A DNA stretch of 22,962 nt from Actinomycetota bacterium (GCA_030017355.1 JASEIR010000014.1:1-22962), one strand, 5' to 3'; positions 14,394 to 22,957 are shown, numbered from the stretch's first letter. Numbers and translations: made by a program. Notes: generated from the sequence alone by a model not told the origin.

Positions 14394-14729
14394 TAATATT
14401 TATTGGCAGGTAAGAATTACAGAAAGCTTGCAAGGAAAAGGCTATGAAGGGGAGTAGTAGACTTTCTAACTATCAGAGCGAGCCGGGGGTGGTGGGAAGC
14501 CCGGTATAGGATGTAAGTCGAACGTCGCCCTGGAGCTGACCATCTGAAAGGCGCATAGGCATGATATAAGCAGAAAAAAGAAGCATGTGCGCTAAGTAGT
14601 TTGGTCCGGGAGCCTCCGTTATGGGCAACAAGGGTAGCATAAGCTGACTTCTAATAGGTTAGCTTTGCTAAATTTGGGTGGTACCGCGTGAGAATTCTCT
14701 CGTCCCATTTGGGCGAGAGTTTTTTATTT
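14394..14729 (+). ncRNA. T-box leader of ilvDBNC, probable valine specifier
   Basis: A tRNA-sensing leader of about 335 bases. The conserved T-box GGGTGGTACCGCG is at 14676-14688; its TGGT would pair with an ACCA tRNA end. Stem I features include GAGTAGTA (about 14451), AGAGCGAGCCGGGGGTGGTG (about 14474-14493), AAGCCCGG and, on the 3' side, GAAC-GTC-GCCCTGGAG. By position the specifier is GTC (14524-14526), a valine codon followed by the expected purine. Uncharged tRNA(Val) would stabilise the antiterminator and allow transcription into ilvD. The T-box call is very secure; the specifier is read from comparison with typical leaders, without folding. Confidence 0.93.
14697..14726 (+). terminator. 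T-box-controlled intrinsic terminator
   Basis: CTCTCG (14697-14702) pairs with CGAGAG (14714-14719) and CCC (14704-14706) with GGG (14711-14713), one bulged T, followed by six T's (14720-14725). It lies directly after the T-box sequence and just before the ilvD ribosome binding site, as expected for attenuation. Confidence 0.9.
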
Positions 14730-14741
14730 GAGGAGGAATCT

Positions 14742-16406
14742 ATGGCGCGCAGAAGTGATGAGGTTAAAAAGGGAGTTGTAAGGGCACCGCACAGGTCGCT
14801 ACTTAAAGCTAATGGGCTAACTGATGAGGAGATTAGCAGGCCCTTTATAGGCATCGTAAGCTCGGCCAACGATATAATACCAGGCCACATTCATCTGGAT
14901 AAAATTGCCGAAGCTGTTAAAACAGGCGTATGTCTTGCTGGCGGGACTCCGCTTCAGTTTTCTACCATTGGCATTTGCGATGGGATTGCTATGAATCATC
15001 CAGGAATGAAATATTCGCTTCCAAGCAGGGAAATTATAGCGGATTCAGTTGAGCTAGCAGTTGAGGCACATCGCTTTGATGCGCTTGTTTTTATACCAAA
15101 TTGCGACAAGATTATACCTGGCATGCTGATGGCAGCTGCTCGAATAAATATCCCAGCAATATTTGTCAGCGGTGGACCGATGCTGACTGGAAGGTATCAA
15201 GGAAAAGAGATTGATCTGATCAGCGTCTTTGAAGCTGTTGGCGCTGTTGGCGCTGGCAAGATGACTGAAAATGAGCTTAACAAATTTGAATCATACGCCT
15301 GCCCAAGTTGCGGTTCATGTGCTGGTATGTTTACCGCAAATACCATGAACTGTTTGACTGAAGCAATTGGTATGGGTCTGCCAGGAAACGGTACAATTCC
15401 AGCGCCTTATTCAGAGAGAATAAGGCTGGCTAAGCAAGCTGGCATGGCAATCATGAACCTACTTGAAAAAAATATCACGCCGGACAAAATTCTTACAAAA
15501 GAAGCGTTTAGAAATGCGTTGGCAGTTGATATGGCACTTGGTGGGTCAACAAATACAGTGCTACACTTAGCAGCTATAGCTCACGAAGCTGGTGTTGATT
15601 TTAATCTTGACATGGTTGATAAAATCAGCCTAAGTACGCCAAATCTATGTAAGATAAGTCCAGCAGGCAAACATCATCTTGAGGACCTTTATAGGGCTGG
15701 CGGCATTATGGCTGTAATGGCTGAACTTAACAAAGGAGGCCATTTAGATACAAGTGTTTTAACGGCGACCGGAAAGACGCTTGCCGACAACCTAAAAGGT
15801 ATTGAGGCTTTTGATAAAGAGGTTATAAGACCGCTGGATAATCCATACTCAAGGACAGGTGGTCTAGCAATTCTCTTTGGGAATCTTGCCCCCGATGGGG
15901 CTGTTGTCAAGCAATCGGCAGTTGCAGAAAATATGCTTGTGCACTCAGGCCCGGCAAGAGTTTTTGATTCAGAGCCTGAGGCAACCGATGCAATTCTTGG
16001 CGGCAAGATTAACCCGGGAGATGTTGTAGTTATACGCTACGAAGGACCAAAAGGAGGCCCGGGTATGCGCGAGATGTTAACACCAACTTCAGCTCTTGCT
16101 GGTATGGGGCTTGATGATAAAGTTGCTCTTATCACGGACGGGCGTTTCTCAGGGGGCACAAGAGGTGCGGCAATAGGTCATGTCTCGCCCGAGGCCCAAG
16201 AGGGGGGACCAATAGCTTCTGTTAGAGAAGGCGACGTCATTGAGATAGACATTCCAAATAGAAAGCTTAATGTGAGGCTTTCCGATAATGAGATAAAAGG
16301 AAGATTGAGAGATTGGCGTGCTCCAGAGCTAAAAATCAAAAAGGGATATCTTGCTCTATATGCAAGGATGGTATCATCTGCCGCTAAAGGAGCAATTATT
16401 GAGTAA
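14742..16406 (+). CDS. ilvD: Dihydroxy-acid dehydratase
   Basis: Removes water from 2,3-dihydroxy-isovalerate and the 3-methylvalerate analogue, giving the 2-oxoacid precursors of valine/leucine and isoleucine. 554 residues from ATG 14742, which follows AGGAGGA (14731-14737); the frame extends back into the leader, but that part is not coding. Cluster and active-site motifs: ICDGIAMNHPGMKYSLPSRE (C79), NCDKIIPGM (C121, with Mg-binding lysine K123) and CPSCGSCAGMF (C193), and TDGRFSGGT near the end. The cysteine found early in plant-type [2Fe-2S] enzymes (an SCWN-like motif) is absent; the sequence there is SSANDI. This suggests the oxygen-labile [4Fe-4S] kind, fitting an anaerobe. First gene of the T-box-controlled operon. 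Confidence 0.96.
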   Translation: MARRSDEVKKGVVRAPHRSLLKANGLTDEEISRPFIGIVSSANDIIPGHIHLDKIAEAVKTGVCLAGGTPLQFSTIGICDGIAMNHPGMKYSLPSREIIADSVELAVEAHRFDALVFIPNCDKIIPGMLMAAARINIPAIFVSGGPMLTGRYQGKEIDLISVFEAVGAVGAGKMTENELNKFESYACPSCGSCAGMFTANTMNCLTEAIGMGLPGNGTIPAPYSERIRLAKQAGMAIMNLLEKNITPDKILTKEAFRNALAVDMALGGSTNTVLHLAAIAHEAGVDFNLDMVDKISLSTPNLCKISPAGKHHLEDLYRAGGIMAVMAELNKGGHLDTSVLTATGKTLADNLKGIEAFDKEVIRPLDNPYSRTGGLAILFGNLAPDGAVVKQSAVAENMLVHSGPARVFDSEPEATDAILGGKINPGDVVVIRYEGPKGGPGMREMLTPTSALAGMGLDDKVALITDGRFSGGTRGAAIGHVSPEAQEGGPIASVREGDVIEIDIPNRKLNVRLSDNEIKGRLRDWRAPELKIKKGYLALYARMVSSAAKGAIIE

Positions 16407-16423
16407 ACCAGGAGGTGATGTGG

Positions 16424-18199
16424 ATGCGTATGACTGGAGCTGAAGCATTAATTAAAAGTTTGGAGAAGGAAGGAGTAGAAGTAATCTTTGGCTATCCCGG
16501 TGGGGTAGTGTTGCCAATCTACGACGCGCTTTACGACAACAAGAAGATTCGTCACGTTCTGGTTAGACATGAGCAATGTGCAGGCCATGCAGCAGATGCA
16601 TACGCACGAGCAACTGGAAAAGTAGGCGTTTGCTTGGTTACATCGGGGCCAGGAGCAACCAATCTAGTCACTGGAATTGCAAATGCGTGGATGGATTCTG
16701 TCCCAATAGTGGCTATAACAGGCCAGGTAGCAACGCACGTCATTGGAACCGATGCATTTCAAGAGGCTGATATAACCGGTATCACTATGCCGATAACGAA
16801 GCACAATTACTTAGTGAAGGATGTTAACCAGCTGCCATCAACAGTCAAGCAGGCTTTTCTGCTTGCTAAAACAGGCAGGCCGGGGCCGGTTTTAATTGAC
16901 TTACCAGTCGATATATCAAAAGCTGAAATAGATTTTAAGTATCCAGAGGATGCTTCAATTCCAGGATACAAGCCAACATATAAAGGCCATATGAAGCAAA
17001 TAAAGGAAGCTGCAAAACTGTTAGTCCAGGCTGAGAAGCCCATCATTTATGCAGGTGGCGGCATTATTAAGTCAGAAGCTTGGGATGAGCTGCGCCAGTT
17101 GGCAGAGTTAGTGCAGATACCTGTTACAACAACATTAATGGGCAAAGGAGCTTTTCCAGACGATCATCCACTCTCTTTAAGGATGCTTGGTATGCATGGA
17201 ACACGGTACGCAAACTATGCAATTATGGATAGCGACCTTATCTTCGCGGTGGGAGTTCGATTTGATGATCGTGTAACTGGTAAGATATCGACATTTGCAC
17301 CCCATGCAACCATCATTCACGTCGATATCGACCCGGCAGAGATAAGCAAAAATATACCAGCCCATCTACCGATTGTTGGTGATGCAAAGATAGTACTGAA
17401 AGACCTGGTGGCAGAGATTAAGAAAGGAAAAACGCCTCATTCCGATAAAACCAGATGGCACGAGCTAATTGCGAGCTGGAAGAAAAAGTATCCGCTTCAT
17501 TACCACCAAGATGGTGCTATAAGGCCGGAATATGTTGTTGAAACAATTAATAAACTCACCAAAGACATGGATGTTATAGTAACTACTGGTGTTGGTCAAA
17601 ACCAGATGTGGGCTGCTCAGTTCTATAGTGCAAACAAGCCAAGAAGTTTTATTTCTTCCGGCGGCTTGGGAACCATGGGTTTTGGCCTTCCAGCTGCTAT
17701 TGGTGCGCAAATCGGCCGGCCAGATGCAGTAGTTATTGATATCGATGGCGACGGAAGTATTCAGATGGTGTCGCAAGAACTGGCAACGGTTGCAGCCAAT
17801 AAACTCCCAATTATAATTGCAATCCTGAATAACGGATATCTTGGAATGGTTCGCCAGTGGCAGGAGCTTTTCTATAAGAAGAGGTATTCACAGGTTGATT
17901 TAAATGTTGGCACGCCGGATTTTGTAAAGCTGGCGGAAGCATACGGTATTAAGGGCGTAAGAGTAACCGATATAGGTGATGTCTCAAAGATACTAAAGAA
18001 AGCAATTAAAGACAGGAAACCCATCCTAATTGATTTTATGGTTGCAAGAGAAGAAAATGTATTCCCGATGGTTGCGCCTGGTGCCTCAATTGATGAAATG
18101 CTTGGCGGAATACCTGGGGCTTCTTTAAGTCAGATGATTGATGAAGAAGAGGAGGAGGTAGGGAGTGAAGCACATCTTATCAGTTCTAGTGGAAAATAA
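16424..18199 (+). CDS. ilvB: Acetolactate synthase, large (catalytic) subunit
   Basis: Thiamine-diphosphate enzyme that condenses two pyruvates to acetolactate, or pyruvate plus 2-oxobutyrate to acetohydroxybutyrate. About 591 residues. The catalytic glutamate is E50 in VRHEQ; the ThDP/Mg motif is GDGS (442-445) to NN (469-470); FGYPGG and SGPGATN are typical. The N-terminal ThDP, central FAD-like and C-terminal ThDP domains are all present. ATG 16424 lies 8 bases after GGAGG (16411-16415); earlier in-frame starts at 16415 and 16418 overlap that site, so I reject them. The C-terminus is rich in glutamate (DEEEEEV), and its coding sequence supplies the ribosome binding site of ilvN, which it overlaps by 35 bases. 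Confidence 0.96.
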   Translation: MRMTGAEALIKSLEKEGVEVIFGYPGGVVLPIYDALYDNKKIRHVLVRHEQCAGHAADAYARATGKVGVCLVTSGPGATNLVTGIANAWMDSVPIVAITGQVATHVIGTDAFQEADITGITMPITKHNYLVKDVNQLPSTVKQAFLLAKTGRPGPVLIDLPVDISKAEIDFKYPEDASIPGYKPTYKGHMKQIKEAAKLLVQAEKPIIYAGGGIIKSEAWDELRQLAELVQIPVTTTLMGKGAFPDDHPLSLRMLGMHGTRYANYAIMDSDLIFAVGVRFDDRVTGKISTFAPHATIIHVDIDPAEISKNIPAHLPIVGDAKIVLKDLVAEIKKGKTPHSDKTRWHELIASWKKKYPLHYHQDGAIRPEYVVETINKLTKDMDVIVTTGVGQNQMWAAQFYSANKPRSFISSGGLGTMGFGLPAAIGAQIGRPDAVVIDIDGDGSIQMVSQELATVAANKLPIIIAILNNGYLGMVRQWQELFYKKRYSQVDLNVGTPDFVKLAEAYGIKGVRVTDIGDVSKILKKAIKDRKPILIDFMVAREENVFPMVAPGASIDEMLGGIPGASLSQMIDEEEEEVGSEAHLISSSGK

Positions 18200-18653
18200 A
18201 CCAGGTGTCCTAGCGAGGGTCTCCGGCCTCTTTAGCAGGCGCGGGTTTAATATTGAAAGTCTTGCTGTTGGGCCAACAGAAGATCCAAATATCTCACGCA
18301 TGACGATTGTCATAGATGCAGACGATCTTAAGTTAGAGCAGATAACCAAGCAATTACATAAATTAGTAAATGTATTAAAGATTAGCGATTTAGACCCTAA
18401 GGATTCGGTTGAGCGCGAGCTGGTTTTAATTAAAGTAAATGCGCCACCAGACAAACGGGCAGAGGTAGTAGAGACAGCAAACATCTTCAGGGCAAACATC
18501 ATTGATGTTAGCAAAACCACACTTACAATCGAGATTACTGGAACAGCTACCAAGATACAGGCTCTTGAGGATCTCCTAAGGCCTTATGGGATTAAGGAAC
18601 TTGTAAGAACTGGAAAAATCGCGCTGGCAAGAGGTAAACTAGCGGAAACATAA
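18165..18653 (+). CDS. ilvN: Acetolactate synthase, small (regulatory) subunit
   Basis: A 162-residue regulatory partner of IlvB with an N-terminal ACT domain (about 3-77: HILSVLVENKPGVLARVSGL) that binds valine for feedback inhibition, and a C-terminal ALS small-subunit domain (about 85-158). Full length for the family (often called IlvN or IlvH). The GTG start lies inside ilvB, just after a run of GGAGG repeats (about 18151-18159), so the two subunits are probably made by coupled translation in equal amounts. Confidence 0.95.
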   Translation: MKHILSVLVENKPGVLARVSGLFSRRGFNIESLAVGPTEDPNISRMTIVIDADDLKLEQITKQLHKLVNVLKISDLDPKDSVERELVLIKVNAPPDKRAEVVETANIFRANIIDVSKTTLTIEITGTATKIQALEDLLRPYGIKELVRTGKIALARGKLAET

Positions 18654-18681
18654 GAAGTCTTAGTTAGAGTCCAGAAAGTTG

Positions 18682-18690
18682 TGATATAAT
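18682..18690 (+). promoter_or_regulatory. Possible extended -10 promoter before ilvC
   Basis: TGATATAAT is a perfect extended -10 (TGnTATAAT) in the 75-base gap between ilvN and ilvC. No good -35 is present at 16-18 bases; the closest is TTAGTT with a 19-base gap. It could let ilvC, the aminotransferase and serA be transcribed independently of the T-box. Confidence 0.45.
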
Positions 18691-18728
18691 TATAAGATTG
18701 ATTATTAAACGGTACATGGAGGATTGAT

Positions 18729-19733
18729 ATGGCCAGGATTTATTACGATGAGGACGCTGACCTAGGAGTATTAAAGGGAAAGAAGGTTGCAATAATTGGC
18801 TTCGGTAGCCAGGGACATGCACATGCGCTTAACCTCCGTGACAGCGGAATAGATGTTGTAGTTGGCTTGCGCAAAGATGGCAAGTCATGGGATAAGGCTG
18901 TTAATAGCGGCTTACCTGTTATGGAGACAGGCAAAGCTGCTGAGGCAGCAGATATGATTATGATTCTGGTGCCTGATGAGCTGCAGCCAGCCATGTATGA
19001 GAAAGATATAAAGCCCCATATGGCGCAAGGCAAAGCTCTGGCTTTTGCCCATGGTTTTAACATCCATTTTCATCAAATTGTGCCGCCGGAAAATGTAGAT
19101 GTAGTTATGATTGCACCAAAGGGTCCTGGCCATATCGTTAGGCGTATGTATGAAGAAGGTATAGGGGTGCCGGCTCTTGTTGCAGTTTACCAGGATGCAA
19201 CTGGCAGCGCAAAAGATATCGCACTAGCATATGCAAAGGGTATTGGTGGCACGAAAGCCGGTGTTATTGAGACAACATTCAGGGAAGAAACTGAGACCGA
19301 TTTGTTTGGTGAGCAGGCAGTTCTTTGCGGTGGAACATCCGAGCTGATAAGGGCTGGATTTGACACGCTTGTTGAAGCTGGATACCAGCCAGAGATCGCA
19401 TACTTTGAGTGCCTTCATGAACTAAAATTAATCGTCGATCTTATATACGAACAGGGTATCTCGGGCATGCGCTATTCAATAAGCAATACAGCTGAATATG
19501 GAGATATCACTGTTGGTAAGCGCATTATCACTCAGGAAACGCGTCAGGAGATGAAACGCATTTTAGATGATATTCAAACCGGCAGATTTGCACGCGAATG
19601 GATACTTGAGAATAGGGCTAACCAGCCAGTTTTGAAAGCCATGAGAAAGAAGGAAGCCGACCACAAAATCGAGCAAGTTGGAAAGCAGCTCCGCGCAATG
19701 ATGCCGTGGATAAAGAAGAAGGAACTTTTGTAA
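18729..19733 (+). CDS. ilvC: Ketol-acid reductoisomerase (class I)
   Basis: Isomerises and reduces acetolactate and acetohydroxybutyrate to the dihydroxy acids used by IlvD. At 334 residues it is the short class I form. It has an N-terminal Rossmann fold with GFGSQGHAHA (24-33) and the cofactor loop GLRKDGKSW (47-54 region), a catalytic histidine in AFAHGFNIHF, and magnesium ligands D191 and E195 in TDLFGEQ. The ATG follows GGAGG by a normal distance. The loop has an aspartate before GKSW, so NADPH versus NADH use is not certain from sequence. It ends with a lysine-rich tail. A GCGGTTTGC repeat lies between it and the next gene. Confidence 0.97.
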   Translation: MARIYYDEDADLGVLKGKKVAIIGFGSQGHAHALNLRDSGIDVVVGLRKDGKSWDKAVNSGLPVMETGKAAEAADMIMILVPDELQPAMYEKDIKPHMAQGKALAFAHGFNIHFHQIVPPENVDVVMIAPKGPGHIVRRMYEEGIGVPALVAVYQDATGSAKDIALAYAKGIGGTKAGVIETTFREETETDLFGEQAVLCGGTSELIRAGFDTLVEAGYQPEIAYFECLHELKLIVDLIYEQGISGMRYSISNTAEYGDITVGKRIITQETRQEMKRILDDIQTGRFAREWILENRANQPVLKAMRKKEADHKIEQVGKQLRAMMPWIKKKELL

Positions 19734-19736
19734 GTT

Positions 19737-19756
19737 GGCGGTTTGCGGTTTGCAGT
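19737..19756 (+). repeat. GGCGGTTTGC tandem repeat after ilvC
   Basis: GCGGTTTGC is repeated almost twice and runs into GCAGT, like the CAGTCTG/GCGGTC units at 2969-3049. It ends a few bases before the CGGAGG ribosome binding site of the aminotransferase gene. Confidence 0.5.
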
Positions 19757-19773
19757 AATACGGAGGTTTATTC

Positions 19774-20928
19774 ATGCGTAAAGAATATATGATGACGCCA
19801 GGGCCAACGCCGGTTCCATCAGAGGTTTTACTATCACAGGCAAGGCCGATGTTTCATCATAGAACGCCAAGGTTTACCGAGCTTCTCGTAGCTGTACAAG
19901 AGGGTCTGAAATACATCTTTCAGACCAAGAACGATGTCCTGATATTTGCATCTTCCGGTACTGGCGTTATGGAATCATCAGTTGTAAACCTGCTTTCGCC
20001 TGGCGATAAAGTCATATGCTGTTCAAACGGGAAGTTTGGCGATCGCCTAGTTAAGATTAATGAGACCTATGGCATTAATGTCATTAAGCTTGAATATCCG
20101 TGGGATAAGGTTGTAAATCCGGAGGATATAAAGCGCGAGCTAGATGCAAATCCCGATGTAAAAGCGGTTTTTGTTGTGCAGAGCGAAACGTCAACAGGCG
20201 TCTTAAATGATGTAAAAACCATTGGTAGTATTGTTAAGGATTATGATGCTGTCCTGGTAGTTGACTCAATTACTGGTATTGGTGCAGTTGAGTGTAGGAC
20301 AGACGAGTGGAATCTAGATGTCGTTATGACCGGTTCGCAAAAGGGTCTAATGATGCCACCAGGTCTTGCATGTATATCAGTAAGCGATAAAGCATGGGCA
20401 GCTGCTGAGAAATCAAAGCTCCCCAAGTTTTATTTCAGCTGGAAGAAATCGGCTGATTCGCTACGCAAAAGCGACCCAACAACGCCATTTACACCAGCAG
20501 TCTCTTTAATAGTTGGGCTTAGCGAGGCCATTAAATTAATGCAGGATGAAGGGCTAGATCATATTATTAAAAGGCATGCTGTACTTGCTGAGGCAACTAG
20601 ACAGGGTGTTGAGGCAATGGGGTTAAAGCTTTTTGCGCCAGCAGAAGGCAGAGGTAATGCGGTAACTCCTGTTTGGGTGCCAGAAGGTGTTGATGGAGGG
20701 AAGCTGGTTAAGATTCTAAAAAGCGAATATGGGATAACAATTGCAGGTGGCCAAGATCATCTGAAAGGCAGGATATTTAGAATAGGCCATCTTGGATATT
20801 TTGACAGGTTTGATATTATAACTACACTGGCTGGTATTGAGATGGTGCTCTCAGAGATGGGCTATCCAATTACTTTGGGCACAGGAATGCAAGCAGCTGA
20901 AAAAGTTTTTATGGAGAATCCGCTGTAG
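19774..20928 (+). CDS. Class V aminotransferase (alanine-glyoxylate / serine-pyruvate type)
   Basis: A 384-residue PLP-dependent aminotransferase of the AGXT/PucG/SgaA-like group. The N-terminus MTPGPTPVP is diagnostic. The PLP lysine is K190 in TGSQKGLMMPPG, and the cofactor aspartate lies in VVDSITGIGA. C-terminal motifs GGQDHLKGRIFRIGHLGY complete the fold. Enzymes of this group transfer amino groups among alanine, serine, glyoxylate, pyruvate and sometimes phosphohydroxypyruvate. serA follows after 12 bases, so a role in serine or glycine synthesis is likely: either in place of SerC, or linking glyoxylate/hydroxypyruvate with serine. The ATG follows CGGAGG. The exact substrate cannot be told from sequence. 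Confidence 0.88.
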   Translation: MRKEYMMTPGPTPVPSEVLLSQARPMFHHRTPRFTELLVAVQEGLKYIFQTKNDVLIFASSGTGVMESSVVNLLSPGDKVICCSNGKFGDRLVKINETYGINVIKLEYPWDKVVNPEDIKRELDANPDVKAVFVVQSETSTGVLNDVKTIGSIVKDYDAVLVVDSITGIGAVECRTDEWNLDVVMTGSQKGLMMPPGLACISVSDKAWAAAEKSKLPKFYFSWKKSADSLRKSDPTTPFTPAVSLIVGLSEAIKLMQDEGLDHIIKRHAVLAEATRQGVEAMGLKLFAPAEGRGNAVTPVWVPEGVDGGKLVKILKSEYGITIAGGQDHLKGRIFRIGHLGYFDRFDIITTLAGIEMVLSEMGYPITLGTGMQAAEKVFMENPL

Positions 20929-20940
20929 GAGGCGAGTGAT

Positions 20941-22524
20941 ATTAACGTTCTGGTTAAGGAAAAAATTGCACAGGCTGGCATCGATAAATTAAAGGCAGCA
21001 GGATTTAAGGTAGACGTAAAAACCGATATGTCTGCTGAGGAGCTGCTCGAAGAAATTGGAAAATACGACGCTTTGATTATTAGAAGTGCGACCAAGGTAA
21101 CTTCTGAAGTAATAAACCGTGCGGAAAGACTTAAGGTTATCGGTCGTGCTGGTATTGGTGTAGATAATATTGATATAGAGGCAGCAACAAAGAGAGGCAT
21201 CATAGTTGCAAATGCTCCCCAAAGCAATATAGTGTCGGCAGCCGAGCATACAATTGCACTAATGCTTGCGTGTGCCCGCAATATCGCCCAGGCAAATGCT
21301 TCAGTTAAGGCAGGTAAGTGGGAAAGAAGCAAATTTCAGGGCGTTGAGGTTTACGAAAAGGTTCTTGGCATTGTTGGGCTGGGGAGGATAGGAACGCTAG
21401 TTGCCCAAAGAGCGCTGGGTCTTGGAATGAAGGTAGTTGGTTATGATCCATACGTTTCAAAAGAAAGATTTGCTCAACTAGGTATTGAGCGCGCAACTAC
21501 GGTTGATGAAGTACTTAAAGTAGCTGATTTTCTAACTGTTCATCTACCAAAGACAAAAGAAACAATAGGAATGTTTGGTGATAGAGAGTTTGCCATGATG
21601 AAAGATGGTGTAAGGCTTATCAATACTGCTCGGGGAGGTATTTATCAGCTCGAATCGCTTGTAAATGCAATAAAGAGTGGTAAGGTTGCAGCAGTTGGTA
21701 TAGATGTTTTTGATGTGGAGCCGCCAGTAGGTAATCCTTTACTTGAGCTTGATTGTACGGTATGCACGCCTCATCTAGGTGCCTCAACGGTTGAGGCACA
21801 AGACAAGGCAGGTATTATGATAGCCGAGCAGGTTATAGCTGGACTAAAGGGTGAATTTGTAACCAACGCAGTTAATATTCCGCTTGTGCCGGTAGAGGCA
21901 ATGGAGGCAGTTAAACCTTTCCTGCCGCTTGCTGAGAAAATAGGAAAGCTCTTTAACAAGCTTGCAGAGGAAGGCATACATTCAATTGATATTGAATACG
22001 TTGGCCCAATTTCTAAGATTGATACAAAGCTGCTGACAATAGCGATCCTTAAAGGAATATTTGATGGGGTCGTTGAAGAGCAGGTTAATTATGTCAATGC
22101 ACCGATTTTTGCTGAAGAAAGAGGCATAGAAGTAAGGGAAAGTAAGAAGCCGTCCTCTCAGGATTATATTAATGTAATTAGACTAAAAGGAAGAGATGGC
22201 GGTGGAGATATAGGGGTTGCTGGAACGCTTGTTGGCAAGAAGAACCAGGAGCGGTTTGTAAATATTTATGAGTTTGATATTGACATGGTTCCATCCAAGT
22301 ATATGGCCTTTTTTAGGTATGAGGATGTCCCGGGCATGATAGGAAAAGTTGGGACAATTCTAGGCAACCATGGGATCAATATCGCAAACATGCAGGTTGG
22401 AAGGAAGAAGATTGGTGGAGAGGCCTTAATGGGCTTAAATGTCGATACTCCAATACCCGATGAAGTCATCGAGGAGATAAAGAGCTCAGCTGGTATAAGC
22501 TTTGCTAAGTTCTTGGTCCTATAG
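20941..22524 (+). CDS. serA: D-3-phosphoglycerate dehydrogenase (long type, ACT domain)
   Basis: Oxidises 3-phosphoglycerate to 3-phosphohydroxypyruvate, the first step of serine synthesis. From ATT 20941 it is 527 residues, the usual size of the long form. Residues: NAD site GLGRIG, then R231 (TARGG), E260 (DVEPP) and catalytic H278 (CTPHLGAS). An intervening ASB domain (about 315-450) and a C-terminal ACT domain (about 455-527) for serine feedback follow. No ATG/GTG/TTG lies between the previous stop (20926-20928, in the same frame) and ATG 21028. Starting at 21028 would delete the first beta strand and helix (NVLVKEKIAQAG). ATT 20941 stands 8 bases after AGGAGG (20927-20932), exactly where a start belongs. 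GTG at 20936 is out of frame. Confidence 0.95.
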   Translation: MNVLVKEKIAQAGIDKLKAAGFKVDVKTDMSAEELLEEIGKYDALIIRSATKVTSEVINRAERLKVIGRAGIGVDNIDIEAATKRGIIVANAPQSNIVSAAEHTIALMLACARNIAQANASVKAGKWERSKFQGVEVYEKVLGIVGLGRIGTLVAQRALGLGMKVVGYDPYVSKERFAQLGIERATTVDEVLKVADFLTVHLPKTKETIGMFGDREFAMMKDGVRLINTARGGIYQLESLVNAIKSGKVAAVGIDVFDVEPPVGNPLLELDCTVCTPHLGASTVEAQDKAGIMIAEQVIAGLKGEFVTNAVNIPLVPVEAMEAVKPFLPLAEKIGKLFNKLAEEGIHSIDIEYVGPISKIDTKLLTIAILKGIFDGVVEEQVNYVNAPIFAEERGIEVRESKKPSSQDYINVIRLKGRDGGGDIGVAGTLVGKKNQERFVNIYEFDIDMVPSKYMAFFRYEDVPGMIGKVGTILGNHGINIANMQVGRKKIGGEALMGLNVDTPIPDEVIEEIKSSAGISFAKFLVL

Positions 22525-22546
22525 AATTAGGGTCCAGGGTCTAAGT

Positions 22547-22578
22547 AATTCAAAATGCAAAATTAAAAATTCAAAATC
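22547..22578. repeat. AT-rich TTCAAAA repeat, second copy
   Basis: Closely resembles the left half of the inverted repeat at 2918-2961, but its right half is not inverted, so it is not a palindrome. It follows AGGGTCCAGGGTCTAAG, a phrase similar to those after gatA and leuC. Confidence 0.6.
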
Positions 22579-22580
22579 AA

Positions 22581-22674
22581 GGCCCTGAAAGGGCCGCAGT
22601 CCTGGTGAGCTGTAGGTCTGAAGGACTGGAACCCTGGGTAGGCCCTTCGCTATTGCTCAGGATAAACTCGGGCC
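22581..22674. repeat. Cluster of three hairpin-forming repeats after serA
   Basis: A hairpin GGCCCT-GAA-AGGGCC (22581-22595), an inverted repeat CAGTCCT/AGGACTG (22597-22603, 22622-22628), and GGCCC...GGGCC (22641-22674) enclosing TTCGCTATTGCTCAGGATAA. The last resembles the common bacterial repeat containing 'GCTCAGGATAAACTC'. No T-run follows the stems, so none is a clear terminator for serA. Confidence 0.6.
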
Positions 22675-22720
22675 TTAAAACTTAAAATTAAATAAGGGAT
22701 AACTCTTTCTGTCATTGTTC

Positions 22721-22920
22721 TGTCATTGCGAGGCACTCCGCAGGGACAAGAGACCGGCAAAAAGCAGACCGGGAACCAGAGATGGGCAAAAGAAAAACTG
22801 TCATTGCGAGGAGTCCCACAGGGGCGAGAGGCCGGCAAAAGAAGAAGTGTAAGAGAAGAAGTGTCATTGCGAGGAGCCTGTCAGGGACAAGGGACGGGCA
22901 AAAGAACAGACCAGAGACCG
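22721..22920 (+). repeat. Three diverged tandem units of the CATTGCGAGG repeat
   Basis: Units start TGTCATTGCGAGG at 22721, 22799 and 22862 (spacing 78 and 63). Each continues into a (C)AGGG-C-AG-G-C-GGCAAAA stretch, and the first and last also carry the CAGACC module seen near ligA. The sequence is too degenerate and irregular for CRISPR. The whole of 22525-22962 holds no gene that I can support. Confidence 0.7.
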
Positions 22921-22936
22921 GCTCACCCTCCCCTAG

Positions 22937-22957
22937 CCCCTCCCCTCAAGGGAGGGG
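22937..22957. repeat. CCCCTCCC/GGGAGGGG hairpin at the right edge
   Basis: 8-base perfect stem with loop CTCAA, preceded by GCTCACCCTCCCCTAG. This matches a widely scattered bacterial intergenic repeat (CCCTAGCCCCTCCCC type). The element may continue beyond the window. Confidence 0.65.

Noticed and set aside
14688..14741. Upstream start for ilvD
   Set aside because: It lies within the T-box antiterminator and terminator. ATG 14742 has an ideal ribosome binding site and gives the family N-terminus.
22721..22920. CRISPR-like array at the right end
   Set aside because: Units are diverged, unevenly spaced (78 and 63 bases), and match common intergenic repeats.
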